NCBI GenBank assembly: GCA_938014885.1
Contig: CALLQI010000003.1
Location: 1-64,000, forward strand
Source of the DNA: an uncultured bacterium
GTDB taxonomy: Bacteria; Planctomycetota; UBA8742; UBA2392
DNA: 64,000 bases
Direction of reading: 5' to 3'
Under the pieces are notes generated by a model, which was given only the letters and a program-made list of their open reading frames with translations, was not told where the DNA came from and searched no databases. Shown here piece after piece: positions 48,401 to 53,940 of the stretch. Positions within the stretch are counted from its first letter, which is position 1. Every line of letters begins with the position of its first letter. A program made the translations under genes and the position numbers.

Positions 48401-49149
48401 CGGAAAACTATGACGTCGGGCGCGGGCTGAAGTGGACCGGCGTTGGCGCAGCTACAGGGGTAGTGACGTTCCACGCGGTAGTTGGCGGAATGTTCGCGTG
48501 GCAGATCGCACCGGCGGCTGCCAACGTAGCTCTCCAGTCACAGATTTACGGAACAGCTGGTGGCGGCGGCTTCTTTGCGGCCCTTGGAGCCCGTCTCTTC
48601 TACGGCAACTCACAGGCAGCAACGAATGGCGCGCAACGGACGCAGCAGACGGCCAACGTTGTTTCGCGAGTGAGCAGCACGGCCGCCTCGTCAAGCAATT
48701 CAGGAACAGGAGTTTGGACCGTCACGACTCCGGTGAGAACTACAGTCAATCCCAGACTGACGCAAAGGCTGGCAGCCTGGAGGGCATACAAGGCAGGCGA
48801 TGGCACCAAGAACATGGCGCAGTGGGTGAAGAGCACACAAGGCGCACCTTGGGGTTCAGGGTTCAGGAGCGGCTATGCGGCCTGGTCCAAGAGCGTTAAC
48901 AGCCTGCACGGCAATGCCGCGCTGTCGGATCGGCCGACCACTCTGTACAAACTGTTTCACAAGGACGGTACTTTCCTGAAGTGGGGCGTAACGGGTGACA
49001 CGAGCACGCGATACACTAAGGAGTTTATGGAGAACAAAAGCATGATTGAATTTGCCCGTGGAACGCGTGCTGAGATGCTGAGGATGGAGCGACAGATGGT
49101 GAGAACAGCGCCGGGACCAATGAACCATGAGCCTTGGGCGGGCAAGTGA
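33445..49149 (+). CDS. giant secreted Rhs/YD-repeat protein with GIY-YIG-like toxin tip
   Basis: 5,234 residues, one unbroken frame from GTG 33445 (GGAG six bases before). Order: signal peptide (1-26); Fn3-like sections; FG-GAP repeats at about 300-545 (FNGDGVQDALLL, DLDGNGHPDAVVV); a long propeller-type repeat at about 770-1440 (VGGSFT, LGGNFN, VGGDFTTIGG); Calx-beta at about 1607-1718; further adhesion-like modules; a DUF6531-like Rhs entry at about 2770 (GVFPIVWDRTYRSS); YD repeats at about 3560-4400; and the core end at 4905-4942 (RHYDPALMRFTGPDP ... YTDPDGD). The variable tip (4943-5234) ends in a GIY-YIG-like nuclease, TTLYKLFHKDGTFLKWGVTG with RY and a later ERQ. A predicted contact-dependent toxin; the delivery route is not visible. 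Confidence 0.9.
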   Translation: MRTHLALSYLVTLLVLTSISQGLFAVPLAPTSLRVSDTQNWPGIAGGPEPVQGLSKHVWFTATHHGGPSSPAAVAVRVQVGLDPEFNEVVWDSGFVSIAPTAPGSEMPPVAVNADTLVFGQGYYWRAAVKDTTNAASAYSLILGHFVVVGTPSSADLRVQYTTAVAPVQGHPAVTATATVGFTAELCGEPGTQALVQQVEIALDADFGEVVWTSNEVATGGTQEGQRAAPILPGAEWAPEPGVTYFWRHRYGGGGGAMFDWSLAPASFVYILPDATAPAPAGFNRAVQAFGDPSGAKDFVLGDFNGDGVQDALLLSNTIGASHQVVLSYGTTAPQIIPFGASLPGNAFVATADCNFDQLPDALIADSSGISLWVNDGTGALTLAGFVQGYSDNPTGLAIGEINLDGVPEAVVAYDNVVRIYDLYSDEISAPLYELQVEGLCRSLVILPANDNDFARVLVLSELLSSVSSHKGEYWESGYWDMAGVQAIVRAQVNSTFSDRRVFFVTEDTLTLQRLRGENWHQIAQCTLPYPGGTVDIAGADLDGNGHPDAVVVKGSMAYVMMGNGAAFEATEHLGHAQEYEIRRARIGQADQDGRWDILLASTAFPVRVFPNRLRIGASILSTVAYQPELGEAWVEFEVVLDAPPVGVVEVWCETVLEPEGGDGDGDALPDVSEFMRGQMGGGYIPTSSRLVFGPGQMQAKFRVRLAAPLGTASWTLTARIYRAVGAAHAISAATALVYPAGTGSSGPASAPGQQRDWRIDGEVRAVTRVGDHVYFGGEFSSVSWDAGGVATLDAEGRRRLALGQINGTVFATLMDSDGSIFVGGQFDLNVQGQLIKNAAKLTANGQWDLQWRPNPDGPVYALAVSDWGQIYLGGAFEQLDNVAGCFNNIAVLPKHTHISTGQSADRFKVWQSTHAGARTGGTVYALKWIAETASSSSVVVGGSQLAKWHGPTHGGDFVIGNFTGFKTSGNHYWQLPRAAGAVYALEVTGTTFGTSTLPAIVLAGQFQSVTYAPFSASDTASTAYVATTNLLGQRDPTNNYSSPTAVRALLVTGGNKLWIGRGAAASSGAIDPLALCNIAGGKLTPVTTFASGLNQVVTGLAAADDRVLAVGLFTSAAGTPVGHMAAYSLGAPHARVGEFATMVNGNLNSVSAGRSSTGAFLGFVVGGGFTSLATSRGNVAAMHKNGELVAWGPSFNGPVHAMATDGSRIFVGGSFTQAMGTQTLNRGGLASVSQAVGTLDADGWSVNVAGASATVNALELQAGSLLVGGDFTTIGGVARIDVASVSTSISGSGSVLSSWDANLVDAAGEAVYALSRDGTNTWLGGNFNHVNVGGTPTLRPALIAVTSPGAGSGSLVSGWNAQLAQGSLVRAIARSNSNVYLGGELTTVGGQPRADLASVALADGAVDAFAPAVDGVYALAGSVTGPIYVGGSFQTAQGAPRAGVAAFDISGNLQSWDASVLSASGAERVRVLLMDDTYSSTPVIWVGGSHTGMQHSGQHKLTHFSRAWYITTQNLPAAHEDQPYGPVAVQLSESIACIWTLQSPAAPQLVIDPNTGVVSGFVQLGAPAQIPVLVTATQTAPPYQAASKWFVISLIPVPPPTTVSVFGPSVVAEGNQPIRTVLWTAELNQPFSQDVQIQVELVAGSARAGVDYALVDEFVTIPHGQATATFRVGIFGDTLPEQQTKNFTIRLHSLTQNVAPHIHQGQFQVSITDDDPSQPAAAYVRAARVQETESELGHSERIVASQPWFVWDFGTDIPGTTQMCWQVQVTLDSTFLTNPIWDSGQVASTDDTVQCAVNLNNGQNYYVRVRLWPSTGSVSEWHVFAFRTNTPPPLPTGPLTPTGTTTKITPTFEWGVTPDADGDSQHFEVVLLYVPTGNSVTFDSEPHNQRFQQFVSGAWVPLPHGGSDPLATRVRGVLPSSLALLAGDWTWTVRARDGFETGLASPITPLLVNPSVRIEGHVLDIGGVAEPGRTIKLASLPGYTVLAQGVSGPQGEFSIVYNGALQEGQAVVIFADTGVAQYPAACYLRFPGGDLTAASGEFARVTLTHLQVTTDSRGRAPLTLADLESSSDAGLPFELAAAGLELKQSFNEFRVFGRLHLLAAGLAAGQPPVLTLAGAPQGQPLEVGQDSTLIVGAGVTLQAWRIDSVGDIGVDGTLRVSQHSTSGGILGLNQGSRLELQGVNWTLTTGQLQALEATIVGNGLPTGLIVGDATAEIIGCDFESVSLQLGTGATVLSLRDCNFTGPLPTMPAVYWAVQASQNTVAEGLTFDGMAVVSVEASATASTLELHGCGGAGAGEAFDLDPAEPTGDLVVWIAAAVEDLVGICGHEKVLLLWNGTQSGTNTAFEVFASASELGPFQSMGTTADSYFVVTNLVNDVLCYFYVQTVSAGIPGPESVRIAVVPKETTLVTADFGVVEETGVAPCSVVGSGTNFDVSTTITANHAGLSIPQASVLALSPNLVLFDIETISAAPAVIVVEIFTAEIWTEHGVSGHSEQLFASVEVAPPPSPNSPIVEYVETGGSAGPDELTDGPFTVTVEFDANGSSDIDPASFECIVDRDIYVAGQLVEAGTDLAAVPYVLWGNVGTTGATWIVDQILATTDPDEEFITKGELIIRTRVANGYGVRSEWTDLRIFVQGADSDVAFVNAELRQGVSQQTVLITGNALGEADTVVFPNEPEITIHNVIVNQDPGAGYPAKLYYDEDGKVVLPTIADTLSIEVLLSVGENAKIGRGVFEVRKQSTSHVYATGSYTIIPDYTYTGAPNSYPDPMATVAAHNVTLQNGEFTLTTTDISTKSGVFPIVWDRTYRSSKSEELRPNGRGWFNTYTQEVHFDFSSGGDFKWVTPRGDYVKFLSIVQGGTLTGFVTPTGVDAEAVVAEFASGSTTIPRRLQIQVSGGIAYSFGPSREISDNPLVWSYRLDSVSDSHRNTHEVVYNSSEQIVQVNTDECIERGHGEALRFYYHDNGRIKMIRREVRSATGGNMYDYYEAVGYWYTENSRLTLQRLPSGHRFPVTLYNGYAYEQFLNGGWPLTHVYPPSQVVPTTLNGHQGAVSVATSPVPSLINGYQLLSGERRVVQQATPSATGSGSSWRTVSIAYVEPPQWASPKRIISWPDLTTEEFWLNGSGQATYHARSSGAGMDETQYAYHPSTRALIKVVHPNGSSSHFLHQAGESVLTGTFTAGSELYRKAGFIPLVYSKVTCSGLDDLDVWVEHMALLENEATGQKRYFVIEPGAFQNSNGTWATPVTTSGVYAYLFGNLADMGLGSGKITVFYGNESPLARYRVVQERHSRNSDLGLDDLITTRHSTYSRHLNLFYVSRTDTTGPHGEVSASVSMPEGGVAPVEFQHRPCHSWTLSRFKDADDNDRVVSGMTITDTRGRPTWTLSPATRFNEKASGEVTTRYLYFDDVWSDPEMAIRRLKSVTTTPSGQWAQPDHFAGSSTISYDIDSRGYPSTTKSPRAQSPLPYDEVNFTTTTYWNDAGQLYRVVAPGSGASSNSTTSPQVESWFWYDKDGRKEYEVQSYCPAGLTVPDPTGTDPQNELNLNNLATRFPRPASRTGAGWLHTKYVYDQRTGELLETTTDVDIGLVTAVTSQTYDIMGRVISTKTEKDAGEMFETTYTYDYRGLVLTETVAPGKSVEGKTEYTYDVSGNLVKVKTPGGKVFETFYDEFGRQIGSMAPCAGGELASFTNYSAPGKPLIIDQLAMGPGALPRSSRTFYDELGRVFRQDTLAENAAGQPLERASIIGGQGWARHEELMDATGSMNSRAYVTDERVTSSQDTCLILQQDARGPGGIVTTARRGVSTGGPSSTEVADLASFWYDAEMNVHKQEVSYLQWTADATVVKGESTSVIDPAGNVVEETGPHGLKVTITRNNLGWPTSVLDSQGRETRTEYNFAGQPTEVIVMDGSTSFTSTRMEYSRGGLLKKEIATRSGGTLNTTNLETLYTYDDRGRQTSVHRPGIGLWTYTYDADDQLTAETQPDGTVINNSYDSAGNLVTKFITNGEMMGQGMGTLPGNALLAKETYKYNAFGECTRAETFKLSGIAVIPESRLDMTYNSLGLIESQKLTVYDQSGAAIQVPFQSHLYDESVLGFKSRYYVAVGSHSYSSWEMKRQYDCLGREVLTSFWDGRHITTEYDGLDPVKVWDSCLPGNKTALISYQWKQALLEQRQFFSSAIDTIRHLVSPRPAQPHPAAISVTPGEGCSVSRFSTNERGELESVTHLHRRSGSSAWEVFAGVEVAYDRSGNPIVERRLDHGGLSRVMTYDRAGRMSASARGHLLSLGTGQLLGNPDYGTSGGYVAVPFAGVSQFVRSYSQDTVDNILGYTDSAAGTSGDTVTLALANTEANVYESITSTNSGSPGQYAYDAMGRITFDPSTGLEYSHNYRGQIHETKSGGNIVRRNIYDAFGRMVHQIENPGQTTMRGTILIPNIGFGGGGEGADYAAEVSYIVDGPVQGIEVVQFTNGIGAEAGGLGDKRVVELVAYGWELCTPHYRFLHEDALGSTIAVTSLWGDRLDEYQYTDYGAPIHTPVALDGRWITGISQDTVSGVAVARVSLSKDNMLSPNELIGTELRLVRRNPANAEDVFVAGTVMSHHLGSVTVLDPGHALANAWADSEKVLAAFYEMREGSIRGAVDSAFTTTYSGHGWSFVDATVIVVDQGPFDRDWMHTWQGTQPLKVKLGPDSQGDYQDFTVLDCDNNLSGARDRHLIVKGFDAAAYATGYQIDGAHKRQHMARAGEWAVNAAVSSPPISSTSTVGFTSTKFDLRPPTESGVGVDVALTLNLVGWVLQPDINKQVFAPITAVDAVNCSVTVGVDLASLAGVGKRWRIHAPPGSVTFGPGGGNSADFGTARVYVSANSTRHLFAGYRYESPLVGARELLTPIGSIAATGRQSGKNFTGQYYTLWRHYDPALMRFTGPDPAAQFHYNLFGYSKNAPGRYTDPDGDIIFLLPAIATFALVGGAIGGGADAAVQYSEHQDKVEAGTAQGSFTENYDVGRGLKWTGVGAATGVVTFHAVVGGMFAWQIAPAAANVALQSQIYGTAGGGGFFAALGARLFYGNSQAATNGAQRTQQTANVVSRVSSTAASSSNSGTGVWTVTTPVRTTVNPRLTQRLAAWRAYKAGDGTKNMAQWVKSTQGAPWGSGFRSGYAAWSKSVNSLHGNAALSDRPTTLYKLFHKDGTFLKWGVTGDTSTRYTKEFMENKSMIEFARGTRAEMLRMERQMVRTAPGPMNHEPWAGK
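47792..48287 (+). repeat. 496-bp Rhs core repeat, copy 1
   Basis: Encodes the last part of the Rhs core in the giant gene. It matches 49691-50186 with a single T/C difference seen by line-by-line comparison. The boundaries are sharp: the left flank differs at 47791, and the right one changes right after CTGCTGCCGGC. Confidence 0.95.
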
Positions 49150-49152
49150 CCG

Positions 49153-49572
49153 ATGATCTACTTGGGGGCAATCTACTCAGGACCAGAGCTTGAAGGCTCT
49201 CACTTCTCGCGCGTCGAGACGGCCGTAATGTGCTCTGTTTCTGAGGTCGTCGGCGGCTTTAAGCAGGGAGACGCGCCGGCCTACAATATCGTTTTCTGTG
49301 TCCCCGGTTCGCTTGGCGAACCGGATTGGACTGACCTGCGCCAGGTGCGCTACTCAAAGAAGAACAAGATGATCCTCCTTCACGCTGCGGTGCCTCGAGA
49401 AGTTGTGGCCAGCGACAGCGCCTTCGATTACTTGATCGCAACGCTACGCGAAGCCAACGATGCCGCATACCGCTTTTTCAAGCACAAGGGATTGTTGTTT
49501 GAAAAGGACAAGGCCGACTGGCTCGTTGTAGAAGCGACACGGCTGGCCAAGGAACGGTTGACTCAAGCGTAG
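49153..49572 (+). CDS. immunity protein for the main Rhs tip
   Basis: 139 residues, starting three bases after the rhs stop. No signal peptide. It is a paralogue of the protein at 50997-51500: both share the frame YNIVFCVPGSLGEPDW / LNCVFHIPGNVWRPEF and a C-terminal helical part ending in FKHKGLLFE / LQKKGVPFD. Placement directly behind two related toxin tips makes an immunity role likely. Confidence 0.8.
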   Translation: MIYLGAIYSGPELEGSHFSRVETAVMCSVSEVVGGFKQGDAPAYNIVFCVPGSLGEPDWTDLRQVRYSKKNKMILLHAAVPREVVASDSAFDYLIATLREANDAAYRFFKHKGLLFEKDKADWLVVEATRLAKERLTQA

Positions 49573-49686
49573 CCAGCGCTACCGGTCAAAGTCCGCCATC
49601 TGCATGCGATCTCTCTGCAGGTGGGCGCGGGCCACTGGCACTTAGCACCTCACCTAGACCTGCCCCAAGTCTGCTGCGCTGACTGA

Positions 49687-51000
49687 ATGGGGGTCCTGCA
49701 GCCGGACATCAACAAGCAGGTGTTCGCTCCGATCACGGCGGTGGATGCGGTCAATTGCAGCGTCACCGTGGGCGTTGACTTGGCCTCGCTGGCTGGTGTG
49801 GGCAAGCGCTGGCGCATCCATGCACCGCCCGGCAGCGTCACGTTCGGCCCGGGAGGCGGGAACAGCGCCGACTTCGGCACCGCCCGCGTGTACGTGTCGG
49901 CGAACTCGACGCGGCACCTGTTTGCGGGCTACCGCTACGAAAGCCCACTGGTCGGCGCGCGCGAGCTCCTGACGCCGATTGGAAGCATCGCAGCCACCGG
50001 CCGCCAGAGCGGCAAGAACTTCACAGGCCAGTACTACACCCTGTGGAGACACTACGACCCAGCACTGATGCGCTTCACCGGCCCGGACCCGGCGGCCCAG
50101 TTCCACTACAACCTGTTCGGCTACAGCAAGAACGCCCCCGGCCGCTACACCGACCCGGACGGCGACATCATCTTCCTGCTGCCGGCACTGGGATTGGCTG
50201 CGGCTGCGGGTATCGGGTTTGACTATGCCGTCCACAACGTCTCCAACGCAATCACGGGGAACAAACAAGAGTACACGCTGATGGATGCCGTCCACGGCGG
50301 CCTGGACGGTATGGGGATGATCCCGTTCATTGGCGCGGCCTTCGACGGAATGAACGCCGCGGTGTACGCGGGACAAGCAATGTTCGGGGACCCGAACGAC
50401 CGTGCCAAGAACTGGGCGATGGCCGGAGTGTCGGCGTTCTCGATGATCCCGGGAATAGGCGACCTCGTCGGTGCCGCAACGATGTTCGGCGGCAAACAGG
50501 CGATCAAGCAAGGCGTGAAGGAAGCAACCGGGCAGGTCGCAGAAGCGGCCACCAAGGAGGCAGACAACGTGGCGAAGGCAGCACCGGCGCCATCTTCTGC
50601 ACCGGCCCAAGTGCCGACAAAGACGGTTGGAGACCCGGGGACTTACAGCAAAGTAAAAATCGAGAACGGTGCTGTGTACACACCCAAACCTTCCAAAGGG
50701 GGGAGTGGTCCACTACGCTGGACCAGAACCAACCGGCAAGCAACTACACTCAGCGATCGGCCCACAGCGTTCTACCAAGTGGTGAAGGAGAAGACTGGCG
50801 AGTTGCTTAAGTGGGGCATCACCAGCAATCCGGCAAAGCGGTACTCCCAGAAGTGGCTCCGCAAGCACAATGCGAAACTGGACGTGATTGCTGAGGGGCC
50901 GCGGAGGGAGATGCTCAGACTGGAAAGAAACCACGTGGGCATGATACCCGGAAGACTGAATCGTGAAAAGTATGCGGGCATCTATTGGAGTCGGCAATGA
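49687..51000 (+). CDS. orphan Rhs tip with second GIY-YIG-like toxin
   Basis: 437 residues from ATG 49687. Residues 3 to about 167 repeat the main Rhs core exactly at the protein level, ending YTDPDGDIIFLLPA. Then comes a different linker (GIGFDYAVHNVSNAITGNKQ; MGMIPFIGAAFDGMNAAVYA, a pre-toxin-like stretch), an Ala/Pro spacer and a GIY-YIG-like toxin, TAFYQVVKEKTGELLKWGIT with NPAKRYSQKW and MLRLERN, related to but distinct from the main tip. It has no signal peptide or delivery part, so it is probably a silent donor cassette. It overlaps its immunity gene by ATGA. Confidence 0.85.
   Translation: MGVLQPDINKQVFAPITAVDAVNCSVTVGVDLASLAGVGKRWRIHAPPGSVTFGPGGGNSADFGTARVYVSANSTRHLFAGYRYESPLVGARELLTPIGSIAATGRQSGKNFTGQYYTLWRHYDPALMRFTGPDPAAQFHYNLFGYSKNAPGRYTDPDGDIIFLLPALGLAAAAGIGFDYAVHNVSNAITGNKQEYTLMDAVHGGLDGMGMIPFIGAAFDGMNAAVYAGQAMFGDPNDRAKNWAMAGVSAFSMIPGIGDLVGAATMFGGKQAIKQGVKEATGQVAEAATKEADNVAKAAPAPSSAPAQVPTKTVGDPGTYSKVKIENGAVYTPKPSKGGSGPLRWTRTNRQATTLSDRPTAFYQVVKEKTGELLKWGITSNPAKRYSQKWLRKHNAKLDVIAEGPRREMLRLERNHVGMIPGRLNREKYAGIYWSRQ
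49691..50186 (+). repeat. 496-bp Rhs core repeat, copy 2
   Basis: Second copy of 47792-48287, 1,899 bases downstream in the same direction, and the likely crossover site for exchanging the toxin tip. It begins abruptly about 115 bases after the first immunity gene. Confidence 0.95.
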
Positions 51001-51500
51001 TTGGGGTGAGCATCGTTGCAGGAGGAGGCCGTGCCTCGTCGACAGTCATCGACAAGTTACTCGCAATATCAGACGACCCATTCGAAGCGTCCGGCATTGC
51101 TTTGAACTGCGTTTTTCACATTCCCGGCAACGTCTGGCGTCCGGAGTTCGAAGGCGTGAGGGTGGATCGATACCATCGCGATGCCGGATTCTTGCTTGTT
51201 AACATTGCCGTACCAGCCACGTTTGTGACCGACGACAACGCATTCAACCGAGATCTGGACTTTCTCATCGAGGCAAAGGCTTTCATCATCAAAGCGATTC
51301 GAGACGCTGTTGGTGTCGCGGCCGACTACTTACAGAAGAAGGGCGTTCCTTTCGATTCAAATCGGGCTATGCAATGCGTTGAACAGATGGATCGAGAACT
51401 GACCGTGGAAAAGATGCTTGCAGCGGTAGCTCCTCCAGTTGTCAAGCCGCCGTCAACCGACCTGTTGGCAAGAGTCAGGAAACGCCCTCCGCAAAATTGA
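50997..51500 (+). CDS. immunity protein for the orphan Rhs tip
   Basis: 167 residues from ATG 50997, which overlaps the toxin stop (ATGA). Starts MIGVSIVAGGGRASSTVIDK. It is a paralogue of the immunity gene at 49153 with a longer C terminus (LAAVAPPVVKPPSTDLLARV). Both toxins carry related GIY-YIG-like ends, so the two toxin-immunity pairs have probably diverged from one ancestor. Confidence 0.8.
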   Translation: MIGVSIVAGGGRASSTVIDKLLAISDDPFEASGIALNCVFHIPGNVWRPEFEGVRVDRYHRDAGFLLVNIAVPATFVTDDNAFNRDLDFLIEAKAFIIKAIRDAVGVAADYLQKKGVPFDSNRAMQCVEQMDRELTVEKMLAAVAPPVVKPPSTDLLARVRKRPPQN

Positions 51501-51533
51501 AGCAGCAGGCAATGAAGTAGTTGTGTCTGCTTT

Positions 51534-52015
51534 GCGCGCACAAGCGGCGGCACATGGCCCGGGCGGGGGAGTGGGCTGCCAGCCCGGCCGTGTCTTCCAC
51601 CATAACCGGGGTGGTCAGCTCCACCTTTGACCTGAGGCCGGGTACCCCCACAGGTCCTAGCACCGAGCGCACCAGGGTCGCCCTGACGTCCAACCTTGTT
51701 GGCTGGGTCCTGCAGCCGGACATCAACAAGCAGGTGTTTGCACCGATCACGGCGGTGGATGCGGTCAATTGCAGCGTCACCGTGGGTGTTGACCTGGCCT
51801 CGCTGGCCGTTGAGGGCAAGCGCTGGCGGATCCATGCTCCACCCGGCAGCGTCACGTTCGGCCCGGGCGGCGGCACAAGTGCCGACTTCGACTTCGGCCA
51901 GGTATACGTGTCGGCGAACTCGACGCGGCACCTGTTTGCCGGCTACCGCTACGAAAGCCCACTGGCCGGCGCGCGCGAGCACCTGACGCCGATTGGCAGG
52001 TGGTCAGAGAACTAA
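51534..52015 (+). pseudogene. third, diverged Rhs core remnant
   Basis: About 470 bases similar to 47612-48083, with more changes and small indels (for example LRPGTPTGPSTERTR in place of another linker). The frame is intact and ends in a stop directly after HLTPIG, so the rest of the core and any toxin are gone. A GTG at 51521 could start a 164-residue product, but no role is likely. Confidence 0.8.
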
Positions 52016-52087
52016 CCCTTCGCATTCTGTATTGGCGGCGGATTTTGGTCTGGACTCAGTACCTTGGTACGTGTCTACAATGCCGAC

Positions 52088-52489
52088 ATGAGAGGTTTGG
52101 CACATGTGCTGCTAGCCATTCTCGCCGTGGTCGCGCCGGTCGCCGGCGTGTGCCGTTGCGATTCTGGCGCTGTTCTCCGCTCTCTCTTTGCGTGCCACGA
52201 ACACACGACCGGCCACCGTTGCAGCCATGGCGACCATGGTCAAGGCGGCCAGTCGCAAGACACCCCAGAGCGCAAGTGCCCGATTACCCTGAGCTGCGCT
52301 GACGGACTTGACCTGTTGATTGAGCCCGCGCCGACATTGTTGGCAGAGCGCGCGGTTTCGACCGACTGCACTACAGCGGCCTTTTCAGGCAGCCTCTCAC
52401 CCACGCTCGCGCCAATGCCCAACAGGGCATCGCAGGCTCATCCGCCGCCGGTGCTGGCTTGCATCCGCTTTTGTCGTTTCCTCATCTGA
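52088..52489 (+). CDS. small secreted Cys/His-rich protein
   Basis: 133 residues. Signal peptide MRGLAHVLLAILAVVAPVAG, then a Cys/His-rich part (CRCDS, CHEHTTGHRCSHGDHGQGG) that could bind metal, and a less ordered C terminus. It stands just before a heavy-metal efflux operon on the same strand, 66 bases from the TolC-like gene. A metal-sensing or scavenging role is an inference; no family is recognised. Confidence 0.65.
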   Translation: MRGLAHVLLAILAVVAPVAGVCRCDSGAVLRSLFACHEHTTGHRCSHGDHGQGGQSQDTPERKCPITLSCADGLDLLIEPAPTLLAERAVSTDCTTAAFSGSLSPTLAPMPNRASQAHPPPVLACIRFCRFLI

Positions 52490-52555
52490 TCTCGCACGCG
52501 CCGATGCCCCCGGCATCGGGTTCGGTGTTGGTACCTCTTTTGCCTGAGGTGACCC

Positions 52556-53929
52556 ATGCGTGCTGCAGTCAGATTTGTCACGTCCATTTCTTTCGCCGCG
52601 CTCTCTGCCTGTTCGGCCGTGAACCACGAGAGATCGCGACTGGAAGCCACGCCACCGCCGGACATCCAGGCGTTGTCGTCGGCCCTGGACGGCGTACTCG
52701 CGGATCCTGCCAGGTCGCAGGCACCAGAGGTCCTGTCGGCGGTGTCGCTGGCTGACATCCAGCGAATGTCCCAGACGCGCAGCCCCTTCCTGGCCGCAGC
52801 CTACTATCGCTGGAAGGCCGCAGTGGCGTTGATCGACACCGCCTTGGAGATGCCTGAGGGCATGGTCGAGTACCGCGAGTTCATGCAGGCGGAGCGGGCC
52901 AACATCCGTCTCATGGATGAGCGCCGCAGCGTGATGCTGTCACAGATGTTCCCCAATCCCGGCAAGGTGGTGGCCCGTCAGGACATGCTTGCCGCCGAAG
53001 CTTCCGCCATGGCGGAAGAGTTCAGCGCCGTGCGGCGCGAACTGCGTCGGCGGGTGACAGCGGCCTATGTGGACATCCAGGCGCTGGATGCCAGGGCTGA
53101 GGTGATGCGGCAGCTGGTGGCACTGGCCAGCGGACTTGAGGCCCTGATGGAGCCCATGGTCGAGACCGGTCAGGCCACGCAGGCCAGTCTGCTGCGGATT
53201 CAGGTCGAGCGCGAAGAGATGCAGAGCGATCTGGCTTCGTTGTCGTTACGAAGACCGGCTCTGGTGAAGGTGCTTGAAGCGGCTTCGGGCGTCCGTCTCG
53301 ACCCCGCGGTGACCGTAGACGCGCTACCCGAGGTCCGGCGGGCGGTTGTGCCCGGTCGGGCTGAACAACTGGTTGCTCTGGACACGCACCCCATGTTGCA
53401 GATCGCCCACGCGCAGGCACGGGTGGCGGACGCAAAGCTGATTGAATCGAGGTGGATGTGGGTGCCGGACTTCTTCGTCGCGGCAGAATGGATGCAGATG
53501 AACGTGCCGGGCGACATGCCCTTTGAAAGCGCCGTTGCGTTTCGCGTCGGCATCACGATTCCCTGGAGTTTCGGGGCCAACGCCGCCCGCAGCAACGCCG
53601 CCGAGGCCGAACGCACGGCCGCCCTGCTGGTGGTTGCCCAGAAGCGGCTGGATCTTCACGCCGAGCTTGACGCCATGCTGTTCGAGCTGGCCGATGCCGA
53701 ACGCATGCTGCGACTGCTGGGAATCAGCATTCTGCCCAAGGCCCGCCAGGCTTTGGAGTTGATCCAGGGTGACTTTTCCGCGGGCCGTGCCGGCCTGACT
53801 GATGTGATCAGCGCCTGGCAGGCCTGGCTGGGGGGCGAGCTGTCTCTGATCCGGGCGCGTGCGGAAGCCCTGAAGTCTCGTGCGGCCGTGGAGTCACTGA
53901 CCGGCCTGACCCTGGAAGATGAACCATAA
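52556..53929 (+). CDS. TolC/CusC-type outer-membrane efflux lipoprotein
   Basis: 457 residues. The N terminus has a lipobox-like LSAC (Cys 19). The long alternating helices of the family are clear: LRRRVTAAYVDIQALDARAE, GQATQASLLRIQVEREEMQS and the repeated second half with LELIQGDFSAGRAGLTDVIS. It would form the outer-membrane channel for the RND pump encoded downstream. The YHS gene follows after 11 bases, with AAGGAG. Confidence 0.85.
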   Translation: MRAAVRFVTSISFAALSACSAVNHERSRLEATPPPDIQALSSALDGVLADPARSQAPEVLSAVSLADIQRMSQTRSPFLAAAYYRWKAAVALIDTALEMPEGMVEYREFMQAERANIRLMDERRSVMLSQMFPNPGKVVARQDMLAAEASAMAEEFSAVRRELRRRVTAAYVDIQALDARAEVMRQLVALASGLEALMEPMVETGQATQASLLRIQVEREEMQSDLASLSLRRPALVKVLEAASGVRLDPAVTVDALPEVRRAVVPGRAEQLVALDTHPMLQIAHAQARVADAKLIESRWMWVPDFFVAAEWMQMNVPGDMPFESAVAFRVGITIPWSFGANAARSNAAEAERTAALLVVAQKRLDLHAELDAMLFELADAERMLRLLGISILPKARQALELIQGDFSAGRAGLTDVISAWQAWLGGELSLIRARAEALKSRAAVESLTGLTLEDEP

Positions 53930-53940
53930 GGAGCAAAGAA

